Assembly (NCBI GenBank): GCA_963676435.2
Contig: CAXXOZ010000003.1
Location: 1 to 64,000, forward strand
Length of the DNA stretch: 64,000 bases
From: CAXXOZ01 sp963676435
Lineage (GTDB): Bacteria > Bacillota > Clostridia > Lachnospirales > Lachnospiraceae
Reading direction: 5' to 3'
Shown piece after piece: positions 44,382 through 52,598 of the stretch. Positions within the stretch are counted from its first letter, which is position 1, and each line of letters opens with the position of its first letter. The position numbers and the translations under genes were made by a program. The notes under the pieces are model-generated. The model saw nothing but the letters and a program-made list of their open reading frames with translations, ran no database searches and was not told where the DNA came from.

Positions 44382-45581
44382 ATGTCTTTAGAATTATCAA
44401 AAAAAGCTTCGGCAGTAAAACCATCTTCAACATTAGCAATAACAGCTAGAGCTAAAGAACTTAAATCACAAGGAATTGATGTAGTAGGATTTGGAGCAGG
44501 TGAACCAGACTTTAATACTCCAAAGAACATTTGTGATTCAGCAATAAAAGCAATAAATGAAGGTTTTACAAAGTACACTCCAGCAGCCGGAACTCAAGAA
44601 CTAAAAGAGGCAGTGTGCAAGAAGTTTAAGGAGTCAAATAATTTGAATTATTCTCCAAATCAGATAGTGATAAGTAATGGAGGTAAACATTCATTAACAA
44701 ATGTTTTCACTGCTATTTTAAATCCAGGAGATGAAGTGATTGTTCCGGCTCCGTATTGGTTAAGTTATCCAGAAATAATTAAGTTGTCTGATGGTGTACC
44801 AGTATATGTGAGAGGAGAAAAAGAACAGAGTTATAAAATAAATGTAGCACAACTCGAAAAAGTAACCACATCAAAAACAAAAGCCTTAATAATAAATTCT
44901 CCAAGTAATCCTACGGGTATGTTGTATACAAAAGACGAGTTAGAAAAAATAGCTGACTATGCAGTTAAAAATGATATATATGTTGTATCAGATGAAATAT
45001 ATGAAAATCTTGTATATGGAAAAGATAAGCATATAAGTATTGGATCATTAAATGAAGAAATATTTAAAAGAACAATTACGGTAAATGGTTTAGCAAAAAG
45101 CTATTCTATGACAGGATGGAGAATAGGATATACTGGTTCTAGCGCAGAAATTGCAAAATTAATGAGCAGTGTACAGAGTCATCAAACATCAAATCCAAAC
45201 TCAATAGCTCAAAAGGCAGCTGTTGAAGCATTGGTAGGAACTCAAAAACCTGTAGAAGAAATGAATGTAGAATTTGATAAGAGAAGAAAAATTATATATA
45301 AAATGGTTGAAGAGACAGAATATATGTCTGCATTGGAACCACAGGGAGCGTTTTATGTTTTTATAGATGTAAGTCAAGTTTTAGAAAAACAATATAAAGG
45401 TGAAAAAGTTAATACAACTGATGATATGGCTAAAATAATGTTAGAAGATTATAAAGTTGCAGTAGTGCCTTGTGGAGATTTCGGTTTTGATGATCATATT
45501 CGACTCTCTTATGCTATATCTGAGGAGCAAATAGTTAAAGGTATGAATAGAATTAAAGAATTTGTAAAAGAATTAAGTTAG
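44382..45581 (+). CDS. Aspartate-type aminotransferase, class I (fold type I)
   Basis: PLP-dependent aminotransferase, probably aspartate/2-oxoglutarate. Landmarks: GAGEPDFNTPKNI, YTPAAGTQELKEAV, INSPSNPTGMLY, the acidic pair VSDEIYENLVY, and the PLP lysine in VNGLAKSYSMTGWRIGY. The C-terminal DHIRLSYAIS holds the carboxylate-binding Arg. 399 aa, like B. subtilis AspB. Substrate specificity is inferred; an aromatic or alanine preference cannot be excluded. 19 bases before proC. Confidence 0.9.
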   Translation: MSLELSKKASAVKPSSTLAITARAKELKSQGIDVVGFGAGEPDFNTPKNICDSAIKAINEGFTKYTPAAGTQELKEAVCKKFKESNNLNYSPNQIVISNGGKHSLTNVFTAILNPGDEVIVPAPYWLSYPEIIKLSDGVPVYVRGEKEQSYKINVAQLEKVTTSKTKALIINSPSNPTGMLYTKDELEKIADYAVKNDIYVVSDEIYENLVYGKDKHISIGSLNEEIFKRTITVNGLAKSYSMTGWRIGYTGSSAEIAKLMSSVQSHQTSNPNSIAQKAAVEALVGTQKPVEEMNVEFDKRRKIIYKMVEETEYMSALEPQGAFYVFIDVSQVLEKQYKGEKVNTTDDMAKIMLEDYKVAVVPCGDFGFDDHIRLSYAISEEQIVKGMNRIKEFVKELS

Positions 45582-45600
45582 TAATTTTGGAGGTGAGAAA

Positions 45601-46398
45601 ATGGCGAAAATAGGATTTATCGGAATGGGAAACATGGGATACGCTATGTTATCTGGAATGTTGAAAATTTATGATAAAGAAGAACTGATCTTTACAGATG
45701 CGAATCACGAAAGGATGAAATCTGTATTTGAGGATACAGGAGTTAATTATGCTCTCTCAAATGGTGAATGTGCTAACAATGCAAAAATATTAATTTTAGC
45801 TGTTAAGCCTCAATTTTACGGACCAGTTTTAAAAAATATCGAGAATTTAGTAGAAAAAGAAAATATAGTTATATCTATTGCCCCTGGAGTAACAATAGCT
45901 GAACTTCAAGATAGTTTAGGACCTCAGGCAAGAATTGTAAGAGCAATGCCAAATACTCCTGCATTAATAGGAGAAGGAATGACAGGTGTATCATATAATA
46001 AAGATGAGTTTACAGAGGATGAGATAAAAGAAATAGAAAAGATATTTAATTCATTTGGTAAAATGATAGTAGTTGATGAAAAGTTAATGAGTTGTGTTAC
46101 ATGTGCAAGTGGAAGTTCACCTGCATATGCTTATATTTTTATAGAAGCTATGGCAGACGGTTTAGTAAAGTATGGAATGCCTAGAGAAATGGCTTATGAA
46201 TTTGTATCACAAACTCTTTTAGGATCAGCAAAAATGGTAATGGAAACCAAGGAACATCCAGGGAAACTTAAAGATATGGTGTGTTCACCAGGTGGAACTA
46301 CTATTGCAGGAGTTTCTGCATTAGAAGAAAATGGATTTAGAAATTCAATAATAAAAGCAACTGAGCAATGTTATAAGAAAGCTGAGAGAATAGTTTGA
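45601..46398 (+). CDS. proC: Pyrroline-5-carboxylate reductase
   Basis: Last step of proline synthesis: reduces pyrroline-5-carboxylate with NAD(P)H. N-terminal Rossmann motif IGFIGMGNMGYAMLSGM, mid-domain ILAVKPQFYGPVL and VRAMPNTPALIGEGMTG, and the C-terminal signature GKLKDMVCSPGGTTIAGVSALEE split over about residues 220-245. 265 aa. GGAGGTGAG precedes ATG. The stop TGA overlaps the next ATG (TGATG). Confidence 0.97.
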   Translation: MAKIGFIGMGNMGYAMLSGMLKIYDKEELIFTDANHERMKSVFEDTGVNYALSNGECANNAKILILAVKPQFYGPVLKNIENLVEKENIVISIAPGVTIAELQDSLGPQARIVRAMPNTPALIGEGMTGVSYNKDEFTEDEIKEIEKIFNSFGKMIVVDEKLMSCVTCASGSSPAYAYIFIEAMADGLVKYGMPREMAYEFVSQTLLGSAKMVMETKEHPGKLKDMVCSPGGTTIAGVSALEENGFRNSIIKATEQCYKKAERIV

Positions 46399-46934
46399 TG
46401 AATGATTTTAAGAGATTAAATAGAGAATTGACACATAAAGGTGAAGTTGTAGAGTTTTATACTGATACAATAAAATTACCAGATGGTAGAACAGCAAAAT
46501 GGGATCATGTAAGTCATAATGGTGCAGCTGCCGTAGTGGCTGTAAATGAGCAGAATAAAATTTTAATGGTTAGACAATACAGAAACTCCCTAGAAAGAAT
46601 GACACTAGAACTACCAGCTGGGGGAGTGAATTCTCTTTCAGAACCAACTATTATATGTGCAGCAAGAGAGCTTGAAGAAGAGACAGGTTACAGGTCGGAA
46701 AATCTGGAGTTTCTTTTAAGTGTTAAAACAGCAGTTGCATTTTCAAATGAAAATATAGATATATATCTTGCAAAAGACTTAGTTAAAAGTAAACAAAATT
46801 TAGATCCAGATGAATTTATAAATGTTGAAGAGTATGATATTGAAACATTAATAGATATGATACATGAAAATAAGATTCAAGATTCGAAAACTATAGCAGG
46901 GATTTTTTCATATTATTTCAAGTATGTAAAATGA
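46398..46934 (+). CDS. Nudix hydrolase, ADP-ribose pyrophosphatase-like
   Basis: Probably hydrolyses ADP-ribose or related nucleoside diphosphates to AMP and sugar phosphate. The full Nudix box G-x5-E-x7-R-E-L-x-E-E-x-G is present in GVNSLSEPTIICAAREL then EEETGY; LMVRQYRNSLERMTLELPAGG upstream is characteristic of the NudF branch. 178 aa from ATG 46398; a TTG three bases upstream is not needed. Coupled to proC by the TGATG overlap. The terminator hairpin overlaps its stop codon. Confidence 0.9.
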   Translation: MNDFKRLNRELTHKGEVVEFYTDTIKLPDGRTAKWDHVSHNGAAAVVAVNEQNKILMVRQYRNSLERMTLELPAGGVNSLSEPTIICAARELEEETGYRSENLEFLLSVKTAVAFSNENIDIYLAKDLVKSKQNLDPDEFINVEEYDIETLIDMIHENKIQDSKTIAGIFSYYFKYVK

Positions 46935-46960
46935 CAGCAGGAAACTGCTGTCATTTTTTT
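46930..46960 (+). terminator. Intrinsic terminator after the Nudix gene
   Basis: Eleven-base-pair stem AATGACAGCAG / CTGCTGTCATT with a GAAA tetraloop, then TTTTT. It includes the stop codon. Confidence 0.95.
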
Positions 46961-46996
46961 AATTTATAGGAAGTTCTCTGAACTCATTATTCCCAT

Positions 46997-47152
46997 ATAT
47001 TGAATTTTGAAAAACATTCAATCAATATATAGTATAATTGTTATGTAACCCCCAAAAAACCTTAAAAAAATCAAAGTTTTATTTGATTTTATGGGTTTTT
47101 ATATATATAATGTTATGTATAGTACCAATTAAAAATTTAACATTATGTATAC
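46997..47152. promoter_or_regulatory. Repeat-rich control region upstream of xerD
   Basis: Within about 155 bases: an inverted repeat ATTGAAT / ATTCAAT around 47000-47021; TATAAT at 47033-47038 (a possible -10 with no well-spaced -35); a long hairpin with stem AAAATCAAA (47067-47075) / TTTGATTTT (47082-47090) and an outer AACCC/GGGTT; a 9-bp inverted repeat ATAATGTTA (47107-47115) / TAACATTAT (47138-47146); and three copies of TTATGTA (47041, 47113, 47143), the last two as TTATGTATA. It looks like an operator or recombination-protein binding region; role unknown. Confidence 0.5.
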
Positions 47153-47166
47153 AAAGGGTGGGTTAA

Positions 47167-48051
47167 ATGAGACAAGAGGTAGACAAATTTATTTCATATT
47201 TACAGATTGTGAAAAAGACATCAGAAAATACAAAAGTATCTTATAAGAGAGATTTGTACCAGATGATGGATTTTTTTGAACAAAATGGAATTAAAGATAT
47301 TTCAAAAATAACTGTAACTAATATAAATTCATATGTATTAAATATGGAAAAAGAAGGAAAAGCACCTTCAACAATTTCGAGAAGTATAGCTTCGATGAAA
47401 GCCTTTTTTCATTATATGCTTCAAGAAGGAAAAATAAAAAAAGAACCAACTGTTGATTTAAAACCACCAAAGATAACAAAAAAACCACCTGGTATATTAT
47501 CAATTTCAGATATAGATTCTTTACTAAGTCAACCTTCTGGAAAGAGTCAAAAAGAAATTAGAGATAAAGCGATGTTAGAATTATTATATGCTACAGGAAT
47601 AAGAGTAACAGAATTGATTCATTTAAAATTATCTGATGTGAATATGCAAATGGGATATATTAATTGTAAAGACGGAAGCCATGAAAGGGTAATACCTTTT
47701 AATAATGCGACAAAACAAGCTTTAAACAAATATCTAAAAGAAGTGCGTGAGAAAATGATAACTGATAAAAGTAACGATATTCTTTTTTCAAATTGTTCGG
47801 GAAATCCAATGAGCAGACAGGGGTTTTGGAAACTTATTAAATATTATGGCAATAAAGCAGGTATTACAGAGGAAATCACACCACATACTTTAAGACATTC
47901 TTTTGCGGCTCACTTAGTTCAAAATGGAGCAGACTTAAAAGCAGTTCAGGAAATGTTAGGTCATTCTGATATTTCAACAACTCAAATATATGTAGATTTA
48001 GGAAATAAAAGAATAAGAGAGGTGTATTCAAAAGCACATCCAAGAGGATAA
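47167..48051 (+). CDS. xerD: Tyrosine recombinase XerD
   Basis: Site-specific recombinase that with XerC resolves chromosome dimers at dif. N-terminal SAM-like core-binding domain (1-100: YLQIVKKTSENTKVSYKRDL), catalytic domain with Arg146 (ATGIRVTEL), HTLRHSFAAHLVQNGAD (His and Arg), LGHSDISTTQIYV (His and nucleophile Tyr). Length 294 aa fits Xer proteins. Its place before deoB and pdp matches B. subtilis ripX-drm, which supports a housekeeping Xer rather than a phage integrase; no phage genes are near. Confidence 0.93.
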   Translation: MRQEVDKFISYLQIVKKTSENTKVSYKRDLYQMMDFFEQNGIKDISKITVTNINSYVLNMEKEGKAPSTISRSIASMKAFFHYMLQEGKIKKEPTVDLKPPKITKKPPGILSISDIDSLLSQPSGKSQKEIRDKAMLELLYATGIRVTELIHLKLSDVNMQMGYINCKDGSHERVIPFNNATKQALNKYLKEVREKMITDKSNDILFSNCSGNPMSRQGFWKLIKYYGNKAGITEEITPHTLRHSFAAHLVQNGADLKAVQEMLGHSDISTTQIYVDLGNKRIREVYSKAHPRG

Positions 48052-48054
48052 AAA

Positions 48055-48109
48055 AAGAAGGGGCTTTTGCAAAATAGACGAATTATCTATTGAGCAAAGG
48101 CTCCTTCTT
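48055..48109. terminator. Long bidirectional terminator between xerD and the DAHP synthase gene
   Basis: Outer stem AAGAAGG / CCTTCTT extended by GGC-TTTTGC / GCAAA-GGC, with an inner hairpin AATAGA / TCTATT. A run of A at 48051-48056 gives a T-run on the minus strand, so it works best for the minus-strand gene and probably also for xerD. Confidence 0.85.
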
Positions 48110-48116
48110 AATACTT

Positions 48117-49145
48117 TTATAGCATATCTGCTATTGTATACATTAATTTTTCACTATCATCCCAACCTAAACAAGGATCTGTTATTGAGCGCCCATATAC
48201 GCCATCGCCAACTTTTTGATTTCCTTCTTCTATATAACTTTCTATCATAAGTCCTTTAACAAGCTTTTTGATATCAGAAGAGTTTCTCATACTGTACATT
48301 ATTTCTTTGGAAATTCTAATTTGTTCCTTGTACTGTTTATTTGAGTTAGAGTGATTTGCATCAATTATTGCCGCTGGATTTAATAGATTTCTTTCACCAT
48401 AAAAATCATTAAGTCTTATTAAATCTTCATAATGATAATTTGACACACAATTTCCATGTTTGTTTACGGCGCCTCTTAAAACACAATGTGTGTATTTGTT
48501 TCCAGATGTTTCTACTTCCCATCCTCCATAAATGAAAACATGTCCTGTTTGGCTTGCCTGAACGGAGTTAAGCATTACAGAATAGTCACCGCTTGTTGGA
48601 TTTTTCATACCAACAGCAACATCCATACCACTTGCTGTTAATCTGTGTTGTTGATTTTCAACAGATCTAGCACCAACAGCAACATATGAAAGTATGTCAT
48701 GAAAATATACGTAATTCTCTGGATATAGCATTTCATCGGCTGCAGTTAATCCTGTTTCTTCCATAGCTCTTATATGCATTTTTCTGATAGCAGTCAATCC
48801 TGCGACAAGATTTGGTTTTTCTTCTGGATTAGGCTGATGAAGCATTCCTTTATATCCTTCACCTGTAGTTCTTGGCTTGTTTGTATAAATTCTTGGTATA
48901 ATTATAAGTTTATCCTTGGTTTGTTCCTGAACTTTTACAAGCCTATTTACATAATCAAGTAAAGCATCTTCGTTATCAGCAGAGCAAGGACCGATAATAA
49001 CCAAAAACTTATCCGATTCACCTGTTATGACATTTCTGATTTCTTTATCACGTTGTTCTTTTAGGTCTACCAGCTTTTGTGATAGTGGATATTCTTTCAT
49101 GATATCCTCAGCTGATGGCATTTTCTTAATTGGTCTTAAATTCAC
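48117..49145 (-). CDS. 3-deoxy-7-phosphoheptulonate (DAHP) synthase, type I
   Basis: First step of the shikimate pathway: phosphoenolpyruvate plus erythrose 4-phosphate. Matches the AroF/AroG/AroH type: VIIGPCSADNEDALLDY, PRIYTNKPRTTGEGYKGML (PRTT region), GARSVENQQHRLTASG, MKNPTSGDYSVMLN, and DANHSNSNKQYKEQ. 342 aa, GTG start with GGGGAG upstream. Which amino acid feeds back on it cannot be read. No other aro gene is nearby; it is inserted between xerD and deoB on the opposite strand with its own promoter. Confidence 0.95.
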   Translation of the reverse strand: MNLRPIKKMPSAEDIMKEYPLSQKLVDLKEQRDKEIRNVITGESDKFLVIIGPCSADNEDALLDYVNRLVKVQEQTKDKLIIIPRIYTNKPRTTGEGYKGMLHQPNPEEKPNLVAGLTAIRKMHIRAMEETGLTAADEMLYPENYVYFHDILSYVAVGARSVENQQHRLTASGMDVAVGMKNPTSGDYSVMLNSVQASQTGHVFIYGGWEVETSGNKYTHCVLRGAVNKHGNCVSNYHYEDLIRLNDFYGERNLLNPAAIIDANHSNSNKQYKEQIRISKEIMYSMRNSSDIKKLVKGLMIESYIEEGNQKVGDGVYGRSITDPCLGWDDSEKLMYTIADML

Positions 49146-49184
49146 GATCTTTATCTCCCCTTTATTTTTTATAGTATTCGTAGT

Positions 49185-49213
49185 ATTATATTACAATATT
49201 AATAAAATAGCAA
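49185..49213 (-). promoter_or_regulatory. Promoter of the DAHP synthase gene
   Basis: Minus strand: TTGCTA (49208-49213), 17-base spacer, TATAAT (49185-49190), about 40 bases before the GTG start. Its -35 box touches the ribosome binding site of divergent deoB. Confidence 0.78.
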
Positions 49214-49225
49214 GGGAGTAAAATA

Positions 49226-50398
49226 ATGATAAATAGAGTTATTTTAATTGTTATTGATAGTGTTGGTGTAGGTTGTATGCCAGATTCGTTATCTTATGGT
49301 GACAAAGAATGCAATACACTTTCTCATGTTGCCCAAAAAAATAACGGGCTAAATATTCCAGTTATGGAAAGTTTAGGTATAGGAAATATCGAAGGAGTTT
49401 TTGCTTTGAATAAAAACCAGCAGGCTAAAGGTGCCTATGGAAGAATGGCAGAAATGTCAAAGGGAAAAGATACAATAACGGGACATTGGGAAATGACAGG
49501 TATTCATATTAAAAATATGTTTAAAACATTTCCAGAAGGTTTTCCAGAAAGAATAATTGAAGAATTTGTAAAGAAAACAGGAATACCTGGTGTTTTGGGA
49601 AATAAGGTTGCATCAGGAACTGAGATTATAAAGGAATTAGGAAAAGAACATATTAAATCTAGAAAACCTATAGTTTATACTTCAGCAGACAGTGTTTTTC
49701 AAATAGCCTGTCATGAGGAAGTTTATTCTCCAGATGAGCTATACACACTATGTGAAACTGCTAGAGAGATATTAAGAGGAGATGATGAGGTAGCAAGAAT
49801 TATTGCAAGACCATTTATTGGAGTTGATAATTATGAAAGGACTTCTAATCGCAGGGACTTTGCAATATTACCCGATGAAAATAATCTTTTATATAAGATG
49901 AAAAATAAAGAGTTTGATGTGATAGGAGTAGGTAAGATAGAAGATATTTTTGCAAAGACTGGTATAACTGAGGCTGTGCACACAAAGAATAACGATGATG
50001 GTATAAAACAGACAATTAATTATATCAAACAAAAAAACAAAGGATTGATTTTTACTAATTTAGTTGAGTTTGATTCAAAATGGGGACATAGAAATGATTA
50101 CGTTGGTTACGGAAAGGGACTTGAAGAATTTGATATAGGCTTAAAAGAAATAATGGAAGCAATGAATGAGGATGATATACTTATGGTGACTGCAGACCAT
50201 GGCTGTGATCCAACTACACCAGGCACAGATCACACTAGAGAATATGTGCCGATTTTGGTATACGGAAAAAAAATTAAAAATAATACCAACTTGGGAACCA
50301 GAAAGAGTTTTGCGGATATTGGTGCATCGATTGCTGAAATATTTAATATTGAAAAAATGGAGATTGGAGAAAGTTTTTTGAATATAATCAAAAAATAG
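49226..50398 (+). CDS. deoB: Phosphopentomutase
   Basis: Converts (deoxy)ribose 1-phosphate to the 5-phosphate in nucleoside salvage. Alkaline-phosphatase-fold metal sites: VIDSVGVGCMPDS (nucleophile region), GKDTITGHWEMTG, and TADHGCDPTTPGTDHTRE. 390 aa matches the Mn-dependent bacterial enzyme. AAGGGAG precedes ATG. Followed after nine bases by the nucleoside phosphorylase gene that supplies its substrate. Confidence 0.97.
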   Translation: MINRVILIVIDSVGVGCMPDSLSYGDKECNTLSHVAQKNNGLNIPVMESLGIGNIEGVFALNKNQQAKGAYGRMAEMSKGKDTITGHWEMTGIHIKNMFKTFPEGFPERIIEEFVKKTGIPGVLGNKVASGTEIIKELGKEHIKSRKPIVYTSADSVFQIACHEEVYSPDELYTLCETAREILRGDDEVARIIARPFIGVDNYERTSNRRDFAILPDENNLLYKMKNKEFDVIGVGKIEDIFAKTGITEAVHTKNNDDGIKQTINYIKQKNKGLIFTNLVEFDSKWGHRNDYVGYGKGLEEFDIGLKEIMEAMNEDDILMVTADHGCDPTTPGTDHTREYVPILVYGKKIKNNTNLGTRKSFADIGASIAEIFNIEKMEIGESFLNIIKK

Positions 50399-50407
50399 TA
50401 TTTTGCT

Positions 50408-51712
50408 ATGAGAATGTATGACCTTATTGAGAAAAAAAGAGATGGTGGTTTCCTTAATAAAGAAGAAATTGAATTTATAATAGAAGGATTTACTAATGGG
50501 AGTATACCTGATTATCAAATGTCTGCTTTTTTAATGTCTGTGTATTTTAAAGGAATGGATGAAAAAGAAACATATTATTTAACAATGGCAATGGTTAATA
50601 GTGGACAGATACTTGACATGTCTGATATAGAAGGAATTAAAGTTGATAAACATTCAACAGGTGGAGTAGGAGATAAAACAACTTTAGTGCTTGCTCCTAT
50701 GGTTGCAGCTTGTGGAGTACCAGTTGCTAAAATGTCAGGAAGAGGGCTGGGGCATACAGGTGGAACTATTGATAAATTAGAGAGCTTTCCTGGTTTTGAT
50801 TCTTCTATTTCTATAAATGATTTTATAAAAAATGTAAATGATATTAAAATTGCAATAGCCGGCCAAACAAAGAATTTAGCTCCGGCAGATAAAAAAATAT
50901 ATGCTCTAAGAGATGTAACAGCAACAGTTAACTCAATACCGTTAATAGCTGGGAGCATTATGAGCAAAAAGCTTGCTTCAGGGTCGGACGGAATTGTTTT
51001 GGATGTAAAGTGTGGTAATGGAGCATTTATGAACCAAGAAAAAGATGCAAAAATTCTTGCCAATGAAATGGTTAATCTAGGTAAAAATGCTGGTAAAAAG
51101 ACTATTGCTTTGATTACAGATATGAACCAGCCTTTAGGAAACGCTGTTGGTAATTCATTAGAAGTTATTGAAGCTATTGAATCTTTAAAAGGAAATGGCC
51201 CACAAGATCTTATGGAACTTTGCTATAATCTTGGTGTTCAAATGCTAATCATTTCAGGAATAGCAACTAATAATATAGAAGCAAAAGATATGCTGGAAGG
51301 TGTAATTAAAAGTGGTAAAGCACTTAATAAACTTGAAGAACTAATAAAAAAACAAGGTGGAGACTCTTCTTATATATATAATACAGATTTATTTAAAAGA
51401 GGTAATATTGTAACGGAAGTATATCTTGATGAAGAAGGTTATGTGAAATCAATTGAAACTCAATCGATTGGTACAGCATCCCTGGTATTAGGTGGTGGAA
51501 GAATTACCAAGGAGAGCGAAATAGATTTAAGTGTAGGAGTTGTTATTCATAAAAAGATAGGTGATAAGGTGAATAAGAACGAATCGATTTCTACAGTATA
51601 TGGAAATGATGAAATTAAAGTTAGTGAGGCTGTGAAAATTATTAAAAAAAGTTATTCCATATCAAAAGAGAGAATTGAAAAACCAAAACTAATAAAGAAA
51701 ATCATTATTTAA
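50408..51712 (+). CDS. pdp: Pyrimidine-nucleoside phosphorylase
   Basis: Splits uridine, deoxyuridine or thymidine with phosphate, giving pentose 1-phosphate for DeoB. Family signature SGRGLGHTGGTIDKLES, VDKHSTGGVGDKTTLVLAP and ALRDVTATVNSIPLIAGSIM. 434 aa, like Bacillus Pdp, whose MRMVDLI start matches ATG 50408 (MRMYDLI). The Shine-Dalgarno sequence is weak, so coupling to deoB is likely. The last eight bases overlap the convergent alkD-like gene. Confidence 0.95.
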   Translation: MRMYDLIEKKRDGGFLNKEEIEFIIEGFTNGSIPDYQMSAFLMSVYFKGMDEKETYYLTMAMVNSGQILDMSDIEGIKVDKHSTGGVGDKTTLVLAPMVAACGVPVAKMSGRGLGHTGGTIDKLESFPGFDSSISINDFIKNVNDIKIAIAGQTKNLAPADKKIYALRDVTATVNSIPLIAGSIMSKKLASGSDGIVLDVKCGNGAFMNQEKDAKILANEMVNLGKNAGKKTIALITDMNQPLGNAVGNSLEVIEAIESLKGNGPQDLMELCYNLGVQMLIISGIATNNIEAKDMLEGVIKSGKALNKLEELIKKQGGDSSYIYNTDLFKRGNIVTEVYLDEEGYVKSIETQSIGTASLVLGGGRITKESEIDLSVGVVIHKKIGDKVNKNESISTVYGNDEIKVSEAVKIIKKSYSISKERIEKPKLIKKIII

Positions 51713-52424
51713 TTTTCAAACTTTTTATATAAGCTTTTTCTTCATTACTGATTCTTTTTGACTCAGTGATTTTAGATAAAGCTTTATTATATGTCCATTT
51801 TTCTAAAGTTGCTTTATTTAATAAATAATCTAAAGTTATTTCTTTGAACTTTATATAACAAGTTGATATAAGCCATGCTTGTCCCATTTTTACATAATAT
51901 TCATCAGAAGATACCTGATTACAGAGAGATAATATTTCATATATATACTTTTCTTCTATAAAATGTGATAGAAGGAGTATTAAGCCTGTTCTAATTCTCC
52001 AAGGGTTTTTAGAAGTGATGTATGATTTTATGTGTGGGAAAAACTTTTCTTCAAATAATTTAGATTGTTTGAGTCCAGAACAAAAACTATCACAAATCGC
52101 CCAGTTTGTTATCAAACTTATGTAATCGTCTACAAAAACTATGAACTCATCATAGCTTATTTTTGCTAATCCTATTAAACATCCATTTATAAATATTTCC
52201 TCGAAGCTATCTGGTTTACAGAATTCAAGAAACAACTCCCAGTTTACTTTATGAATTTTTTTAGATATCTCTCTTAGTTTAGGTATTCTAATACCGATAA
52301 TGTTATCCTCTTTAGGGATAAGTTTTTTTTGAAAATCTTGATATTCCTTTTCCTGTAATGAATTTAAATAATTTTTAAATATTTTATAATTTTCTTTGTT
52401 CCAGTCGATTCTTGTTAATTCCAT
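51705..52424 (-). CDS. AlkD-like DNA alkylation repair protein
   Basis: HEAT-like-repeat DNA glycosylase family (AlkD, PF08713), which removes bulky or cationic alkylated bases. 239 aa of paired helices; IIGIRIPKLREISKKI is the family entry motif, followed by ITNWAICDSFCSGLK and NPWRIRTGLILLLSHFI. The Asp of WAICDSF matches the catalytic-Asp region of AlkD. GGAGG precedes the start. Three GTACAA boxes lie between a TATACT -10 and this site, so it is probably regulated. Confidence 0.88.
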   Translation of the reverse strand: MELTRIDWNKENYKIFKNYLNSLQEKEYQDFQKKLIPKEDNIIGIRIPKLREISKKIHKVNWELFLEFCKPDSFEEIFINGCLIGLAKISYDEFIVFVDDYISLITNWAICDSFCSGLKQSKLFEEKFFPHIKSYITSKNPWRIRTGLILLLSHFIEEKYIYEILSLCNQVSSDEYYVKMGQAWLISTCYIKFKEITLDYLLNKATLEKWTYNKALSKITESKRISNEEKAYIKSLKIK

Positions 52425-52438
52425 CTTGCCTCCAAGGA

Positions 52439-52496
52439 TTGTACAAATTTTAGTACAATTTTGTACAAGTATACCATAAATTGTATTTTATTTAAA
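52439..52496 (-). promoter_or_regulatory. Promoter and triple GTACAA operator of the alkD-like gene
   Basis: Minus strand -35 TTTAAA (52491-52496), 17-base spacer, -10 TATACT (52468-52473). Directly downstream lie TTGTACAA (52461-52468), GTACAA (52453-52458) and TTGTACAA (52439-52446), spaced 10 and 12 bases, about one helical turn. They cover the expected start site and fit a repressor site. Confidence 0.6.
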
Positions 52497-52518
52497 TATG
52501 AATGTGTTAAAATTCACA

Positions 52519-52547
52519 TTGTTTTTAAGTTTTGTTGATGTTATAAT
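52519..52547 (+). promoter_or_regulatory. Promoter of the PFOR gene
   Basis: TTGTTT (52519-52524), 17-base spacer, TATAAT (52542-52547) with an extended TGn (TGTTATAAT). It lies 51 bases before ATG 52599. Confidence 0.8.
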
Positions 52548-52598
52548 ACATGAAAATAAAGTAATCAAAATGAAAATTATGTTAATCAGGAGGTTATT

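Noticed and set aside
47167..48051. XerD as an integrase marking a prophage or genomic island
   Set aside because: Neighbours are housekeeping genes in the order known for xerD-deoB-pdp; no phage, att duplication or tRNA is nearby.
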